The notes under the pieces: model-generated
What the model saw: the letters and a program-made list of their open reading frames with translations, nothing else
Database searches by the model: none
What the model was told of the DNA's origin: nothing
Origin: CALAGJ01 sp964293305
GTDB taxonomy: Bacteria; Bacteroidota; Bacteroidia; Chitinophagales; Chitinophagaceae
Assembly: GCA_964293305.1 (NCBI GenBank)
Contig: CAXYYO010000048.1
Span: 1-23,174 of the forward strand
Reading direction: 5' to 3'
Length of the DNA: 23,174 bases
Translations under genes and position numbers: made by a program
Part shown: positions 6,411 through 15,264 of the stretch, piece by piece
Layout of the letters: every line of letters begins with the position of its first letter
How positions within the stretch are numbered: position 1 is the stretch's first letter

Positions 6411-7997
6411 TTACTGCACTAGTATTTTCTCAACTTGGACATTACCATTTTGAACAATTCTTATCATATATACTCCCGATTTCATTCCGTTAAAATCGAT
6501 TGTAACTAAACTAGTTTCAGATTTTACATTTTTAACTAGTTGGCCACTATGTGTATATACTTCTAAAGTTGCAAGCCCAGCAGTTTTAAGATTTATAAGC
6601 AGCTTTTTATTTATGAAACTGGTGGTGCATAGAATTTGTTTTTCTGTAACAGTCTTTTGCTCCCAAAATTTGCTGCTTGTCTCTTTAATGTTTTCACACT
6701 TATCCAATGCTTTACAGTTATCGTTATTGTCCGAAATTGATGATCCATTTCGGTAATTTTCGCAATCAATGAATTTTGAATCCTTAAGATTTTTTGCAAA
6801 TTTATTTACGACAGATTGGAAGAAAATCGTTGACCTGCCAACAATATAGTTTTGCACAGAATCTACATTTGTAACACCTGTTCCAAATCCTGAACTTCTA
6901 GAAATTTTATGATCCATTTTACAATCAACATATAATTCCGTTGATATGTCAAGATTATCCTTAAAGAATTCGTATAGTCTTTTGGAACCGACATACAATA
7001 AATCGGCATCATCCCCATTTTTATTCAATAAACGAAACGGTGAACTTACACGATAACTCTGATAATTGAAAGGGGAATCAAGAATATAAATTGGAGCTTC
7101 TTCTAAAGGTATTAAGCCGTCTAATGCTCCATGAAAAGAAATGAGCGGGGCAATATTTTTCTTATTTTCATAAAAGTATCTTGCAAAACTTTTGTCAAAT
7201 GGTACAAATACCCCACCCCATAAATTCATAACAGCTTTTACATCAACTGGAATAGATTTTGAACCATAATAATAATCTTCATCCAACTTACCTAAGGAAG
7301 TTTGCACCCCTGGTGCTATTTCATTAAACATTTCCTGAGTGTAGTATGCAGTATTCAATACAGTTGTACCTGCTCCGCCAATAAAAATATTCTTTACATC
7401 AATATTAATCTCTGGGAAACTATTGTCATATTCTCTGGCTATCACACTGCGAATAGCCCCACGCAAATCTTGTACTGCACGATAAATAGCAAGCAATTGA
7501 CTTGCAGATGAAAATTTTCTATCGCTTTGTGTTTCGTCAATATCTACTCCTCTTCTATACTCTAAGTTAATTGCTACAAAACCACGACGTGCAAATTCTA
7601 CACAATATGTTTTATAATAATCAGTCCCTTTGGATGAACAATCAGAAAAACCACCAGGATGAAATAATATTACTACTGGAAGTGGGCAACCAGAGTAATT
7701 GTGGCTTCCAGGATAGTACATATCATACCTCAAATCCGCACCAGTTGTACTACAGGTTAAACTTGAGCCACAATCATCTTGATACTGGATATCTGGTGCT
7801 ACTGCTTCGTTACCTTTTTTTCGGTAAGAAATATTAAATTTCGCTTTTATTTCTGACTCCGAAAACATCCTATTGGTGAAATCTGCATTCGGGTTAAAAA
7901 TTGTTTTTGAGCATGCGTTCTGGGATTTTGCGTTTGTGGATGTTAAAATAAACATGCAAAATACAAGCAGGCTTTTGAGGGTGTTAAACTGTTTCAT
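6411..7997 (-). CDS. Secreted alpha/beta-hydrolase-fold (carboxylesterase-like) protein with T9SS type A sorting domain; nucleophile serine apparently missing
   Basis: 528 residues with a signal peptide (about 1-25, ending AKS|Q). Residues ~85-395 resemble Bacteroidota carboxylesterase/lipase proteins: oxyanion motif 'HPGGFSDCSSKG' at 113-124, 'RRGFVAINLEYRRG' at 137-150, 'LRGAIRSVIAREY' at 178-190, 'SFHGALDGLIPLEEAPIY' at 287-304 (acid Asp293) and a His candidate at 363 (MDHKI). The nucleophile elbow, expected as G-x-S-x-G after 'NIFIGG', reads GGAGTT (residues 207-212, bases 7362-7379), with no serine. The last ~70 residues form a T9SS sorting domain ('GLATLEVYTHSGQLV' then 'GVYMIRIVQNG' and 'EKILVQ'), so the protein is exported to the surface or medium. 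Activity is doubtful; it may be a binding protein or use another residue. It shares the downstream terminator with the sulfotransferase gene. Confidence 0.85.
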   Translation of the reverse strand: MKQFNTLKSLLVFCMFILTSTNAKSQNACSKTIFNPNADFTNRMFSESEIKAKFNISYRKKGNEAVAPDIQYQDDCGSSLTCSTTGADLRYDMYYPGSHNYSGCPLPVVILFHPGGFSDCSSKGTDYYKTYCVEFARRGFVAINLEYRRGVDIDETQSDRKFSSASQLLAIYRAVQDLRGAIRSVIAREYDNSFPEINIDVKNIFIGGAGTTVLNTAYYTQEMFNEIAPGVQTSLGKLDEDYYYGSKSIPVDVKAVMNLWGGVFVPFDKSFARYFYENKKNIAPLISFHGALDGLIPLEEAPIYILDSPFNYQSYRVSSPFRLLNKNGDDADLLYVGSKRLYEFFKDNLDISTELYVDCKMDHKISRSSGFGTGVTNVDSVQNYIVGRSTIFFQSVVNKFAKNLKDSKFIDCENYRNGSSISDNNDNCKALDKCENIKETSSKFWEQKTVTEKQILCTTSFINKKLLINLKTAGLATLEVYTHSGQLVKNVKSETSLVTIDFNGMKSGVYMIRIVQNGNVQVEKILVQ

Positions 7998-8416
7998 AAA
8001 ATCTAATATTAGTTAAAAACTTCTGAAGGATGCAATTTAGTCAAATTATTTCACAATTTCTAAATGGTTTTCTAAAAAAGGACTGGTTCTACATTAATAA
8101 AAAAAAAACGGGTTAAAATGCCCATTTTCAAGCAGTTGAAATGTTACTGTAAGGTAAACCTTTCTCCTTTGATATAATTTTCTTTTATCCATCTAAAAAA
8201 TTTAGCATAATGTTCATTTTGCCGCACACCTATCAACTTTAATTTTTATTAAGCCTCGGTATCACATCTTTCTTGTTAGTGATAATACCATGAAATTTTT
8301 TTCCATATTTGCCCGGAGTATGTTCTATCAACATATTCATTTTCTTTTAAAACCTTTGCGTAAGTTTTATGCTCAGAAAGTGCATAAAAAAATATTATTC
8401 TGCAAACATAATTTGA
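7998..8416. other. Divergent intergenic region without a recognised gene
   Basis: This 419-bp AT-rich gap separates the hydrolase-like gene (-) from pullulanase (+), so it should hold two promoters. I see no perfect TAnnTTTG with a spaced TTG on either strand. A weak CATATTTG occurs at 8304-8311. A short hairpin followed on the minus strand by ten T (8099-8108) looks like a poor terminator but has no gene before it. Small open frames here have no recognisable product. Confidence 0.5.
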
Positions 8417-10375
8417 ATGAAACAGTTAACTCTGCCCCTTATGGTAATAAGTTTTCTACAAAACATGGCAAATGCACAACAAAATGATTACAAAGAGTGG
8501 CCAGAATATGGAGGCAATGATCTTGGCTTAACCTATAGTCAATCATATAGCCAATTTCGTATTTGGAGCCCCATTGCGCAGGAGGCGCACCTACTTATAT
8601 ACAACGATGGTTTATACGGACATCCTGAAAAAATATATAAAATGAATCAGGATGTATCTGGCACTTGGCTTTACAGTGCAGATGGAAATTTGGAAGGAAA
8701 GTTTTACGCCTTTACCATACGAATTAATAATAGGTGGAGTGATACTGTTCCGGATCCATATTGCAAAGCTGTGGGTACCAATGGTAAAAGAGCTCAGATC
8801 ATAGACTTAAATAAAACAAACCCTGAAAAATGGGATTTGGATGCAGCTATGCATGTTGAAATGAAGCATGAAGCTACAGTTATTTATGAATTGCATATAA
8901 GAGATGCTAGCATACATGTAGAAAGCGGAATGTACCATAAAGGAAAATTTCTATCCCTTACGGAATCTGGCACTGTTAACAAAGATGGCCTTTCTACAGG
9001 TTTAGACCATATTAAATCTTTAGGTATAAGTCATGTGCATTTATTACCATGCTTTGATTATAGCACAGTAGATGAAACAAGATTAGCGTTACCCCAATAT
9101 AACTGGGGCTACGATCCATTGAATTATAATACTCCAGAAGGCTCTTATAGTACAAATGCCGCTGATGGGAATGTAAGGATTAAAGAGTTTAAAGAACTGA
9201 TAAAAACGCTACACAATAATGGCATGCAGGTAGTAATGGATGTGGTATATAACCATACCATGTTTACAGAAAATTCAAATTTTAATCAATTAGCTCCCGG
9301 ATATTATTACAGACAAAATGCTGATGGAAGTTTTAGTAATGCCAGTGGATGCAATAATGAAACCGCCAGTGAGCGACCCATGATGCGACGTTTTCTTGTT
9401 GAAAGTCTTTGCTACTGGGTAAAGGAATATCATGTGGATGGATTTCGTTTTGATTTAATGGGTATTCATGATATTGAAACGATGAATATCATTGCGGCAG
9501 CACTAAGAAAAATTCATCCAAATATTCTATTATATGGTGAGGGCTGGACGGCCGGCAACAGCCCACTTGCAGAGGAACAACGTGCAGTAAAAAATAATGT
9601 AAATCAACTAAACGGGATAGCCGTTTTTAGTGATGATGCTAGAAATGCCATAAAAGGCAGTGTATTTAATCCTTACGACCAAGGATTCATCAGTGGTAAG
9701 CAAGGTGTAGAAGATGCAATTCGTTTTAGTGTTGTAGCATCCTGCCATCATCCACAAGTAAAGCAACAAGCATATGCTACAAACCCACAGCAAATCATCA
9801 CATATTGTGAGTGTCATGACAATCATATTCTATGGGATAAGTTAGCAATTTCTGCTTCGCAGAATGATGAAGCAGAAAGAAAACGTATGCAAGAATTGGC
9901 TTTTGCTATAGTACTAACCTCACAGGGCATTCCTTTTTTTACCGCTGGATCAGAATTTTTACGCACCAAAAAAGGAGTTGAGAATTCTTTCAAATCACCA
10001 GATAGCATTAATGCAATAGACTGGAATTTGAAAACTGACAATAGGGACTTAACAGACAAGGTTGCCTATCTTATTTATTTGCGCAAGCAGCATCCTTCCT
10101 TTCGGCTTACCACAAGTGAAGCCATTGTAAAACATCTCGTATTTCTTGAGAACACACCATCACAAACAGTAGCTTATTCATTGAATAATGTACCAGGTGA
10201 TAGTTGGAATAAAATATTTGTAGGATTCAATGGAAGCAATCAAGATCAGCAGATTTCATTGCCCGAAGGGGAATGGCATATTGCTATTGAAAATGGGGGC
10301 ATGAGCAATATGGATGCATTATATACTGGACAGGTAGAAATACTGAAATATGGATTTGTGATTTTGTATCAATAG
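8417..10375 (+). CDS. pulA: Type I pullulanase (GH13), exported
   Basis: 652 residues with a signal peptide (MKQLTLPLMVISFLQNMANA|QQ), which supports this start. Residues ~30-135 form a CBM48-like N-terminal beta-sandwich ('YSQFRIWSPIAQEAHLLIYNDG'). The pullulanase hallmark YNWGYDP follows 'LALPQ' near residue 228. GH13 regions are intact: 'VVMDVVYNHT', 'VDGFRFDLMG' (nucleophile Asp346), 'LLYGEGWTAG' (acid/base Glu375) and 'ECHDNHILWDKL' (transition-state Asp468). A small C-terminal beta domain closes the chain. The enzyme hydrolyses alpha-1,6 branch links in pullulan, amylopectin or limit dextrins, probably in the periplasm. No SusC/SusD, MalT-type regulator or other amylase lies next to it, so it stands outside a starch locus. 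Identity is very secure. Confidence 0.96.
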   Translation: MKQLTLPLMVISFLQNMANAQQNDYKEWPEYGGNDLGLTYSQSYSQFRIWSPIAQEAHLLIYNDGLYGHPEKIYKMNQDVSGTWLYSADGNLEGKFYAFTIRINNRWSDTVPDPYCKAVGTNGKRAQIIDLNKTNPEKWDLDAAMHVEMKHEATVIYELHIRDASIHVESGMYHKGKFLSLTESGTVNKDGLSTGLDHIKSLGISHVHLLPCFDYSTVDETRLALPQYNWGYDPLNYNTPEGSYSTNAADGNVRIKEFKELIKTLHNNGMQVVMDVVYNHTMFTENSNFNQLAPGYYYRQNADGSFSNASGCNNETASERPMMRRFLVESLCYWVKEYHVDGFRFDLMGIHDIETMNIIAAALRKIHPNILLYGEGWTAGNSPLAEEQRAVKNNVNQLNGIAVFSDDARNAIKGSVFNPYDQGFISGKQGVEDAIRFSVVASCHHPQVKQQAYATNPQQIITYCECHDNHILWDKLAISASQNDEAERKRMQELAFAIVLTSQGIPFFTAGSEFLRTKKGVENSFKSPDSINAIDWNLKTDNRDLTDKVAYLIYLRKQHPSFRLTTSEAIVKHLVFLENTPSQTVAYSLNNVPGDSWNKIFVGFNGSNQDQQISLPEGEWHIAIENGGMSNMDALYTGQVEILKYGFVILYQ

Positions 10376-10727
10376 GATACACTCAGAGTAAAGCTCTGTA
10401 TGCCACATATATTTGTAATCCGCTTATTGTCTATTCATCAATAAAAACAGCTGCGTTTGGTTGGACTGTACTCGTTACTTCAAAACAAAATTGAATGTAT
10501 TCATCCATTTTATCGTTTCAAAAAATCGTTTCCAAGATCTTGCTCAAAATGTGAATTTATAACAGGATTTAAAGGGAAGCCTCGTCCTTTCTGAAGTTAT
10601 CGTATTGGTAGTTGGGAATATTGTGGGCACAGAGTATGAAGAAAGTAAAAATTATTATTTCCCTTTTGGGGAATGATATTGCTATGGGTATTAAGTCCAT
10701 TTTTGAGCAATATTTTGTTGCATTGGT
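10376..10727. other. Intergenic region with no recognised gene
   Basis: 352 bp between pullulanase (+) and the Rieske gene (-), whose 3' ends converge here. A 5-bp hairpin (CAGAG/CTCTG around 10385-10400) follows pulA but has no T-run. A 31-codon frame on the plus strand (10636-10731) begins MKKVKIIISLLGNDIAMG and runs 4 bp into the Rieske gene. Its N-terminus vaguely recalls a response-regulator start, but the acidic pocket is absent. I regard the stretch as non-coding or decayed. Confidence 0.4.
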
Positions 10728-11078
10728 TTAGGAAAACCAGCTTTCATTAGGAAAGCCCAGATAAATACCATCCTCTCTTTTTTCTATTTGGTAAGTTTTT
10801 AGAAAATACCCTTCACCGCTTGTGGTAAAGCCAGATTTCAAATGAAAACTATATCTATGTAAAGGACAAACAATACAACCATTCCCTGTAATTTTTCCTT
10901 CTCCTAGTATGCCACCTGCATGTGGACATTTGTGTGCAAATGCATATAAAACATCATTGAAAAAAGCTATGGTAATTTTTTTATTATTTGCTTCAATAAT
11001 GCAAATGCCATTTTCATTCCATTGGAGTTCGTTTTCAGAAACAGCTATACGTATCCATTTTAATTGCTTTTGCTGCAT
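10728..11078 (-). CDS. Rieske [2Fe-2S] domain protein (NirD-like small ferredoxin)
   Basis: 116 residues made up of a single Rieske domain. The cluster ligands are seen as C51-P-H53 ('KCPHAGGILGEG') and C71-P-L-H74 ('CIVCPLHRYSFHLKSG'), with the 'GFTTSGEGYFLKTYQIE' strand that follows in small NirD/ferredoxin-like members. No signal peptide or membrane anchor is present, so it is cytoplasmic. It probably carries electrons for an unidentified oxygenase or reductase; no such partner is adjacent. The start codon overlaps the hflX stop by one base (TAATG at 11076-11080), which suggests coupled translation and makes this the last gene of the minus-strand run that begins at the lysozyme gene. Confidence 0.9.
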   Translation of the reverse strand: MQQKQLKWIRIAVSENELQWNENGICIIEANNKKITIAFFNDVLYAFAHKCPHAGGILGEGKITGNGCIVCPLHRYSFHLKSGFTTSGEGYFLKTYQIEKREDGIYLGFPNESWFS

Positions 11079-12265
11079 TAAAAAAAATGCGATCTATAGG
11101 GGTATCGTATTTTGTAAAGCTGTTGTACCCGCTCCAGTATTTGAGTTCTTAAGCCTTCGATATTTAATCTTTCTGTAGCAGCTATAAAAACAGCATTGCC
11201 ATCAGTATTCCATTCCCATTTTTCATAAAGTTCTTTTTTTAAATCAGCCTTTACTTCATCATCAAGCCAATCGTCGTAAGTATTTTTTTCATATAAATCC
11301 ATCTTATTGAAAATGGTTAGTATGGGTTTGTCAAAAGCTTTAATATCTTGTAAGGTTTTATTTACCACACCTATTTGTTCTTCATGCTGCAAGTGAGCAA
11401 TATCTACCACATGTAAAAGTATATCAGCTTCTCTCACTTCATCTAAAGTGCTTTTAAAACTTTCTACTAAATGATGTGGCAGTTTCCTAATAAAGCCAAC
11501 TGTATCACTTAGCAAAAAAGGGGTTTGCTCATACACTACTTTACGGGTAGTAGTGTCCAATGTTGCAAATAATTTGTTTTCTGCAAACACTTCACTTTTA
11601 CTTAGCAAGTTCATGATGGTGCTCTTGCCCACATTTGTATATCCAACTAGTGCAACTCTAATAAATTCACCCCGGTCTTTTCTTTGTGTAAATGATTGCT
11701 TATCTATTTCAGATAATCTTTTGCGCAGCAAAGAAATTTTATCCCTTACAATCCTGCGATCTGTTTCTATTTCAGTTTCTCCGGGCCCACGTGTACCAAT
11801 ACCTCCTCCAAGTCGTTCTAAATGTTTCCACATACCTCTCAATCTCGGCAAAATATATTGATATTGTGCAAGCTCTACCTGTGCTTTTGCTTGTGCTGTT
11901 TTTGCTCTTGCGGCAAATATGTCAAGAATAAGATCACTACGGTCAATTGTTTTTATGTTTAGTGCTTTCTCAATATTATTGATTTGAGCACCAGTAAGTT
12001 CATCATCAAATATAATAACATCCGCTCCCTTCGATTGTATATAAAATTCTATTTCCTCTAACTTTCCTTTGCCTACAAATGTGCGGCTATCTGGGTGTGA
12101 AAGCTTTTGCACAAAGCGCTTTACGGTTTCTGCTTGCGCTGTTTCAGCTAAAAATTGCAGCTCGTCTAAGTACTCTGCTACCTGAATGTCTGTTTGATTT
12201 TTTTGGATAACACCTACAAGTATTGCTCTTTCAGCTACTACAATTTTTTTTTCTTTATTGATCAA
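11078..12265 (-). CDS. hflX: GTPase HflX (ribosome-associated)
   Basis: 395 residues. The N-terminal HflX domain (about 15-200) includes 'RTFVGKGKLEEI' and the family signature 'RLGGGIGTRGPGETEIETDRR' (split at ~151-171), then a coiled-coil (172-200). The G domain has G1 GYTNVGKST at 208-216, G3 DTVGFIRKLPHHLVESF at 254-270 and G4 NKMD at 320-323. HflX splits stalled or hibernating 70S ribosomes. The best start is a TTG at 12263-12265: no ATG lies in frame nearby, and the resulting MINKEKK... N-terminus has the usual length. A further-upstream start would run into the preceding gene, whose stop is 20 nt away. Downstream it overlaps the Rieske gene by one base. Confidence 0.95.
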   Translation of the reverse strand: MINKEKKIVVAERAILVGVIQKNQTDIQVAEYLDELQFLAETAQAETVKRFVQKLSHPDSRTFVGKGKLEEIEFYIQSKGADVIIFDDELTGAQINNIEKALNIKTIDRSDLILDIFAARAKTAQAKAQVELAQYQYILPRLRGMWKHLERLGGGIGTRGPGETEIETDRRIVRDKISLLRKRLSEIDKQSFTQRKDRGEFIRVALVGYTNVGKSTIMNLLSKSEVFAENKLFATLDTTTRKVVYEQTPFLLSDTVGFIRKLPHHLVESFKSTLDEVREADILLHVVDIAHLQHEEQIGVVNKTLQDIKAFDKPILTIFNKMDLYEKNTYDDWLDDEVKADLKKELYEKWEWNTDGNAVFIAATERLNIEGLRTQILERVQQLYKIRYPYRSHFF

Positions 12266-12285
12266 TACAACTTTTTTAAATATGA

Positions 12286-13455
12286 TTAATGAGCAGCCTG
12301 CTGCTCTAACGCTTTGTCAAATTTTTTCAATTGTTCTAAAGTATAATTTCTTAAAAAAGAAGCAGAACCACCAGGCAGTTCTATGGAGCCTGCTCCCAGA
12401 GATACGCCCAACTCTATTACACGAGAAAAGTCCCCCAATTTACCACCCGCAGCAGTTTGGTAATAAACACCGTTACCATTTTTTTCATGATAATTTTTCA
12501 TGGCATTGGAAACGGTATACATATCCCCACCGGGCTGCCATCTGTCCGCATTATCAGCGTTATTATCTCTAAGGCCATTATTGCCCATAATGGCTTGTGG
12601 ACCCAGTGTTTTTATAAAGAAATCCATGATGGAAATGGCTATCTGAGCATCATCAGCTACATCATTTGCACTATTGATAGCTGCAAAAGGATTAAACGCC
12701 ATACTCACTCTTGTTTGTTTCCAAGCACGCATTGCGCTAATTGATTTTTTTATGGATGCCTCATCTTGTTTTACGGTATAGCCCGCCGATAGATAGTTTA
12801 TAGTATTTAGTTTTGCTTTGCCTTTTGTGCCAGCTCTGCGCATAAATGATTCAGCAAACACAACACCTGTACCACCATTTACCACTTCAGCTATTTCAGG
12901 TACAGTATCATATAAAGCGGCCAATTGTATTTGCAATGATTCAAAAGCAGCTTGATAAGAATCTTTCCAAAAACAAGGAACTTTTGTATCAGCAGGATTA
13001 TCACTTTGATAATCATTGGATGGTTCAATATTAAATGATCCTACTTTTTTCTTTAGCCATTCTGGGGAAAATACCCCACAATGTACCCTTAGTTTTATTT
13101 TTAAATTCAAACCCGGATTTTCAGCATTTATTCTTCTGGCAAAAGCAATAGCCTGGTCTATTTCATTTGGATGTTTTATGGTTGAGCCATTATCTGGCTG
13201 TATATCTCTCCAGGATGCTTTTAGCACAATACCATTCACTATACCCAATATCTTTATATCCGGATTAATAGTATCTACATAATCAAAACTTCTAGCTATC
13301 AATCCAGCCATTTGAGGTTTTAAATTTTGTGTATATGTTGTGGTGTCAATTGAGTTTTGTTCAATTCCCTTTTCTGTGTCCGTACCGTTGGACGTTTGTG
13401 GGGTTATACAGGCACTCATCAATAAGCACACTGAAAATAAGATTTCATTTATCAT
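12286..13455 (-). CDS. Putative lipoprotein with TIM-barrel glycosidase-like domain
   Basis: 389 residues. The N-terminus has a hydrophobic stretch with a lipobox-like LMSAC (Cys16), although the n-region MINEI lacks the usual lysines, so export is likely but not certain. An in-frame stop just upstream fixes the start. Residues ~45-140 ('GIVNGIVLKASWRDIQPDNGS', 'IDQAIAFARRINAENPGLNLKIKLRV', 'GVFSPEWL') resemble the first strands of GH5/GH35/GH42-type (beta/alpha)8 glycosidases. The C-terminal part ('YYQTAAGGKLGDFSRVIELGVSLGAGSIELPGG') fits the last barrel strands. I cannot pick out a sure pair of catalytic glutamates; E in 'VVFAESF' is one candidate. It lies inside the lysozyme-hflX run. Substrate unknown. 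Confidence 0.65.
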   Translation of the reverse strand: MINEILFSVCLLMSACITPQTSNGTDTEKGIEQNSIDTTTYTQNLKPQMAGLIARSFDYVDTINPDIKILGIVNGIVLKASWRDIQPDNGSTIKHPNEIDQAIAFARRINAENPGLNLKIKLRVHCGVFSPEWLKKKVGSFNIEPSNDYQSDNPADTKVPCFWKDSYQAAFESLQIQLAALYDTVPEIAEVVNGGTGVVFAESFMRRAGTKGKAKLNTINYLSAGYTVKQDEASIKKSISAMRAWKQTRVSMAFNPFAAINSANDVADDAQIAISIMDFFIKTLGPQAIMGNNGLRDNNADNADRWQPGGDMYTVSNAMKNYHEKNGNGVYYQTAAGGKLGDFSRVIELGVSLGAGSIELPGGSASFLRNYTLEQLKKFDKALEQQAAH

Positions 13456-13530
13456 CTTAATAATAGTTTATCATTTTATTAAATTGAAATACAAATATAG
13501 CAGAGCAAATAATAAACCATTTTTTATTTA

Positions 13531-14127
13531 CTACTCATCTTTCCACTGCCATAAATAAAGGGAGGCATAGCTTCTATAGGGAGCCCATTTTTTTGAAATT
13601 TTTTGAATAGCTTCATTTCTTTTTTTCTTGTCTGTAGTTTTTATTTTATATATTTTGATGATGGCCTGTTGCAGACCCCAGTCATCCATAGCAAAAATGT
13701 CTAATCTACCTAAGCTAAACATCAGCAGCATTTCAACCGTCCACTTACCTACACCTTTTATTTGTGTAAGTAACTCTATAATATCCTCATCATTCATGCT
13801 GATTAACTTTTTGTCTGTAATTTTATGCTCAATACAAAATGCGGCCACATTGTGCACATAATTTGCTTTTGCATTTGATAGTCCAACAGTACGTAAATCA
13901 TCGATAGAAAAATGCAATACTTTTTTAGGCGAAGGATTTTTACTTCCACAAAGTTTTAAAAATCTATCAAAAATTAAAGCTGCAACTTTTGTATTAAGTT
14001 GCTGACTCATAATTGCAGCCATTAATCTAAGGGCAATATTTTTATGTAAAACAAGATGATCATGCACTGGCGCATTTATAATACCTGCCAGTACCTTATC
14101 TTTTTTTAAATGTGTTATATATTCCAT
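13531..14127 (-). CDS. DNA-3-methyladenine glycosylase II, AlkA-like (HhH-GPD)
   Basis: 198 residues. The helix-hairpin-helix and Gly/Pro-Asp loop are plain: 'LLTQIKGVGKWTVEMLLMFSLGRLDIFAMDDWGLQQAI' spans residues 119-156 (quoted here in two parts of the family pattern), with the expected catalytic Asp149 as the second Asp of FAMDD. The substrate helix 'AAIMSQQLNTKVAALIFDRF' (38-57) is also typical. The enzyme removes alkylated bases (3-methyladenine and others) in base-excision repair. It lacks the N-terminal beta domain of E. coli AlkA, as do many compact bacterial homologues. Its ATG overlaps the stop of the upstream lysozyme gene as TAATG (14125-14129), so the two are probably translated together. 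No Ada or other alkylation-response gene is adjacent. Confidence 0.93.
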   Translation of the reverse strand: MEYITHLKKDKVLAGIINAPVHDHLVLHKNIALRLMAAIMSQQLNTKVAALIFDRFLKLCGSKNPSPKKVLHFSIDDLRTVGLSNAKANYVHNVAAFCIEHKITDKKLISMNDEDIIELLTQIKGVGKWTVEMLLMFSLGRLDIFAMDDWGLQQAIIKIYKIKTTDKKKRNEAIQKISKKWAPYRSYASLYLWQWKDE

Positions 14128-14897
14128 TACTTGATTAATATTTTTTTAAATGCTGCCTCACCTCCGCTAAATACATTGAAGTCTACAGATTCTTTTATGC
14201 CATCTACTTTTCCTCTGTCATTGTGCTGCCAAAATACCCAAGGATGATCCACATCAGGCTTTCTTTGTTCATAATAATGAGCTACCCACAGTGGATTGTC
14301 ATCATAAAACCCAGACAGATATCGATTATAAAAATCTGCATTTGTGTAAATGATAGGAATACAACCACTGGCATCTGATACCAATTCCAACCATTCATCT
14401 AATTCCTTTCTAACAGATTCGGCACTATGTCCATTTAGGTCTTCAATGTCCAGTACAGGCGGTAGATCCCCTTTTTGAAAGTTTACTTTATCCAAAAAAT
14501 GTTCGGCCTGTCTTTTGCCATCTTTGCCAGCCACAAAAAAATGATAAGCGCCTTTAGTTATTTTAACATCATGGGCCAGTTTCCAGTTTTTATTAAATTG
14601 TTTGTCAGTTAGGGTATAGCCTTCTGTTGCCTTTATAAAAACATAACTGATCTGAATATGTTTTTCCTTCATAGCTTTTACAGATGGCCACCAGATACTG
14701 CCCTGGTGTTTGCTTACATCAATACCATGCAATTCATAGCCTACAGGCATGTCAATACCAAAATTTGGATAGTGCACAAATTTTGTGGTATGCTGCTGCC
14801 ACAGTTGCCAACTGATATACATTACCAAAAGCAAAACAGTGGAAATTATAATCCAATAAATTTTTCGACTTTTGTTTTTTGTTTTTTTACGGGCCAT
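14127..14897 (-). CDS. Membrane-anchored GH25 lysozyme (N-acetylmuramidase)
   Basis: 256 residues. A basic N-terminus (MARKKTKNKSRK) precedes one transmembrane segment (about 13-33), so it is likely a signal-anchored protein with the enzyme domain in the periplasm. The GH25 domain (about 55-253) shows 'HGIDVSKHQG' (Asp60), 'VFIKATEG' (86-93), 'GAYHFF' (116-121), 'PPVLDIED' with the catalytic pair Asp150/Glu152, 'IIYTN', 'PLWVAHY' and 'WVFWQH'. All active-site motifs are intact. It would cut beta-1,4 bonds in peptidoglycan, either for wall remodelling or against competitors. It is the first gene of a five-gene minus-strand run and has a well-formed promoter about 60 bp upstream. Confidence 0.95.
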   Translation of the reverse strand: MARKKTKNKSRKIYWIIISTVLLLVMYISWQLWQQHTTKFVHYPNFGIDMPVGYELHGIDVSKHQGSIWWPSVKAMKEKHIQISYVFIKATEGYTLTDKQFNKNWKLAHDVKITKGAYHFFVAGKDGKRQAEHFLDKVNFQKGDLPPVLDIEDLNGHSAESVRKELDEWLELVSDASGCIPIIYTNADFYNRYLSGFYDDNPLWVAHYYEQRKPDVDHPWVFWQHNDRGKVDGIKESVDFNVFSGGEAAFKKILIK

Positions 14898-14960
14898 CCG
14901 GATAATACGCTTTTTGAGTTGCTATGTATAAAGCACCCGCTAAAGCGAATGCATCAGATA

Positions 14961-14991
14961 CAAAAATATAGCACCCTCAGTCAATCCCAAA
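14961..14991 (-). promoter_or_regulatory. Promoter of the GH25-alkA-hflX-Rieske run
   Basis: On the minus strand a TTTG (14988-14991) and TATTTTTG (14961-14968, perfect TAnnTTTG) are 19 nt apart, the preferred Bacteroidota -33/-7 spacing. The start would fall near 14955, giving a leader of about 58 nt before the lysozyme ATG. Confidence 0.6.
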
Positions 14992-15264
14992 TTTATATCA
15001 TCTTTCAGGGGGATTAAATCCAAAATTTTATCCCCATTATTCAGGGATACAAGAAAATAATCATACTACTATTTATATGCAATGGTTATCAAATATTTGT
15101 CATTTATTTATATTTCCCCCTGCGGGGAAAACCAAACAAAGCATAGTGAGTAAAACATTGCATCAGATGCATGATACAAACCATTTAGTTACATCAATCA
15201 TGGTTGGGAAAAGCAACCCATTTCTATATGCTATTTGTTCAAATCTTGTAACAAAGTGCAGGTT

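Noticed and set aside
8099..8130. Hairpin followed by ten T on the minus strand, like a terminator
   Set aside because: The stem is only ~5 bp with an 8-nt loop and no minus-strand gene ends there; it lies upstream of a minus-strand gene. Chance in AT-rich DNA is more likely.
8290..8487. 65-codon plus-strand frame ahead of pullulanase
   Set aside because: It overlaps the pullulanase signal peptide in another frame, is AT-rich low-complexity coding, and resembles nothing.
10636..10731. 31-codon ORF starting MKKVKIIISLLGND
   Set aside because: Resemblance to a response-regulator N-terminus is faint (no acidic pair), it is too short for a domain, and it overlaps the Rieske gene end.
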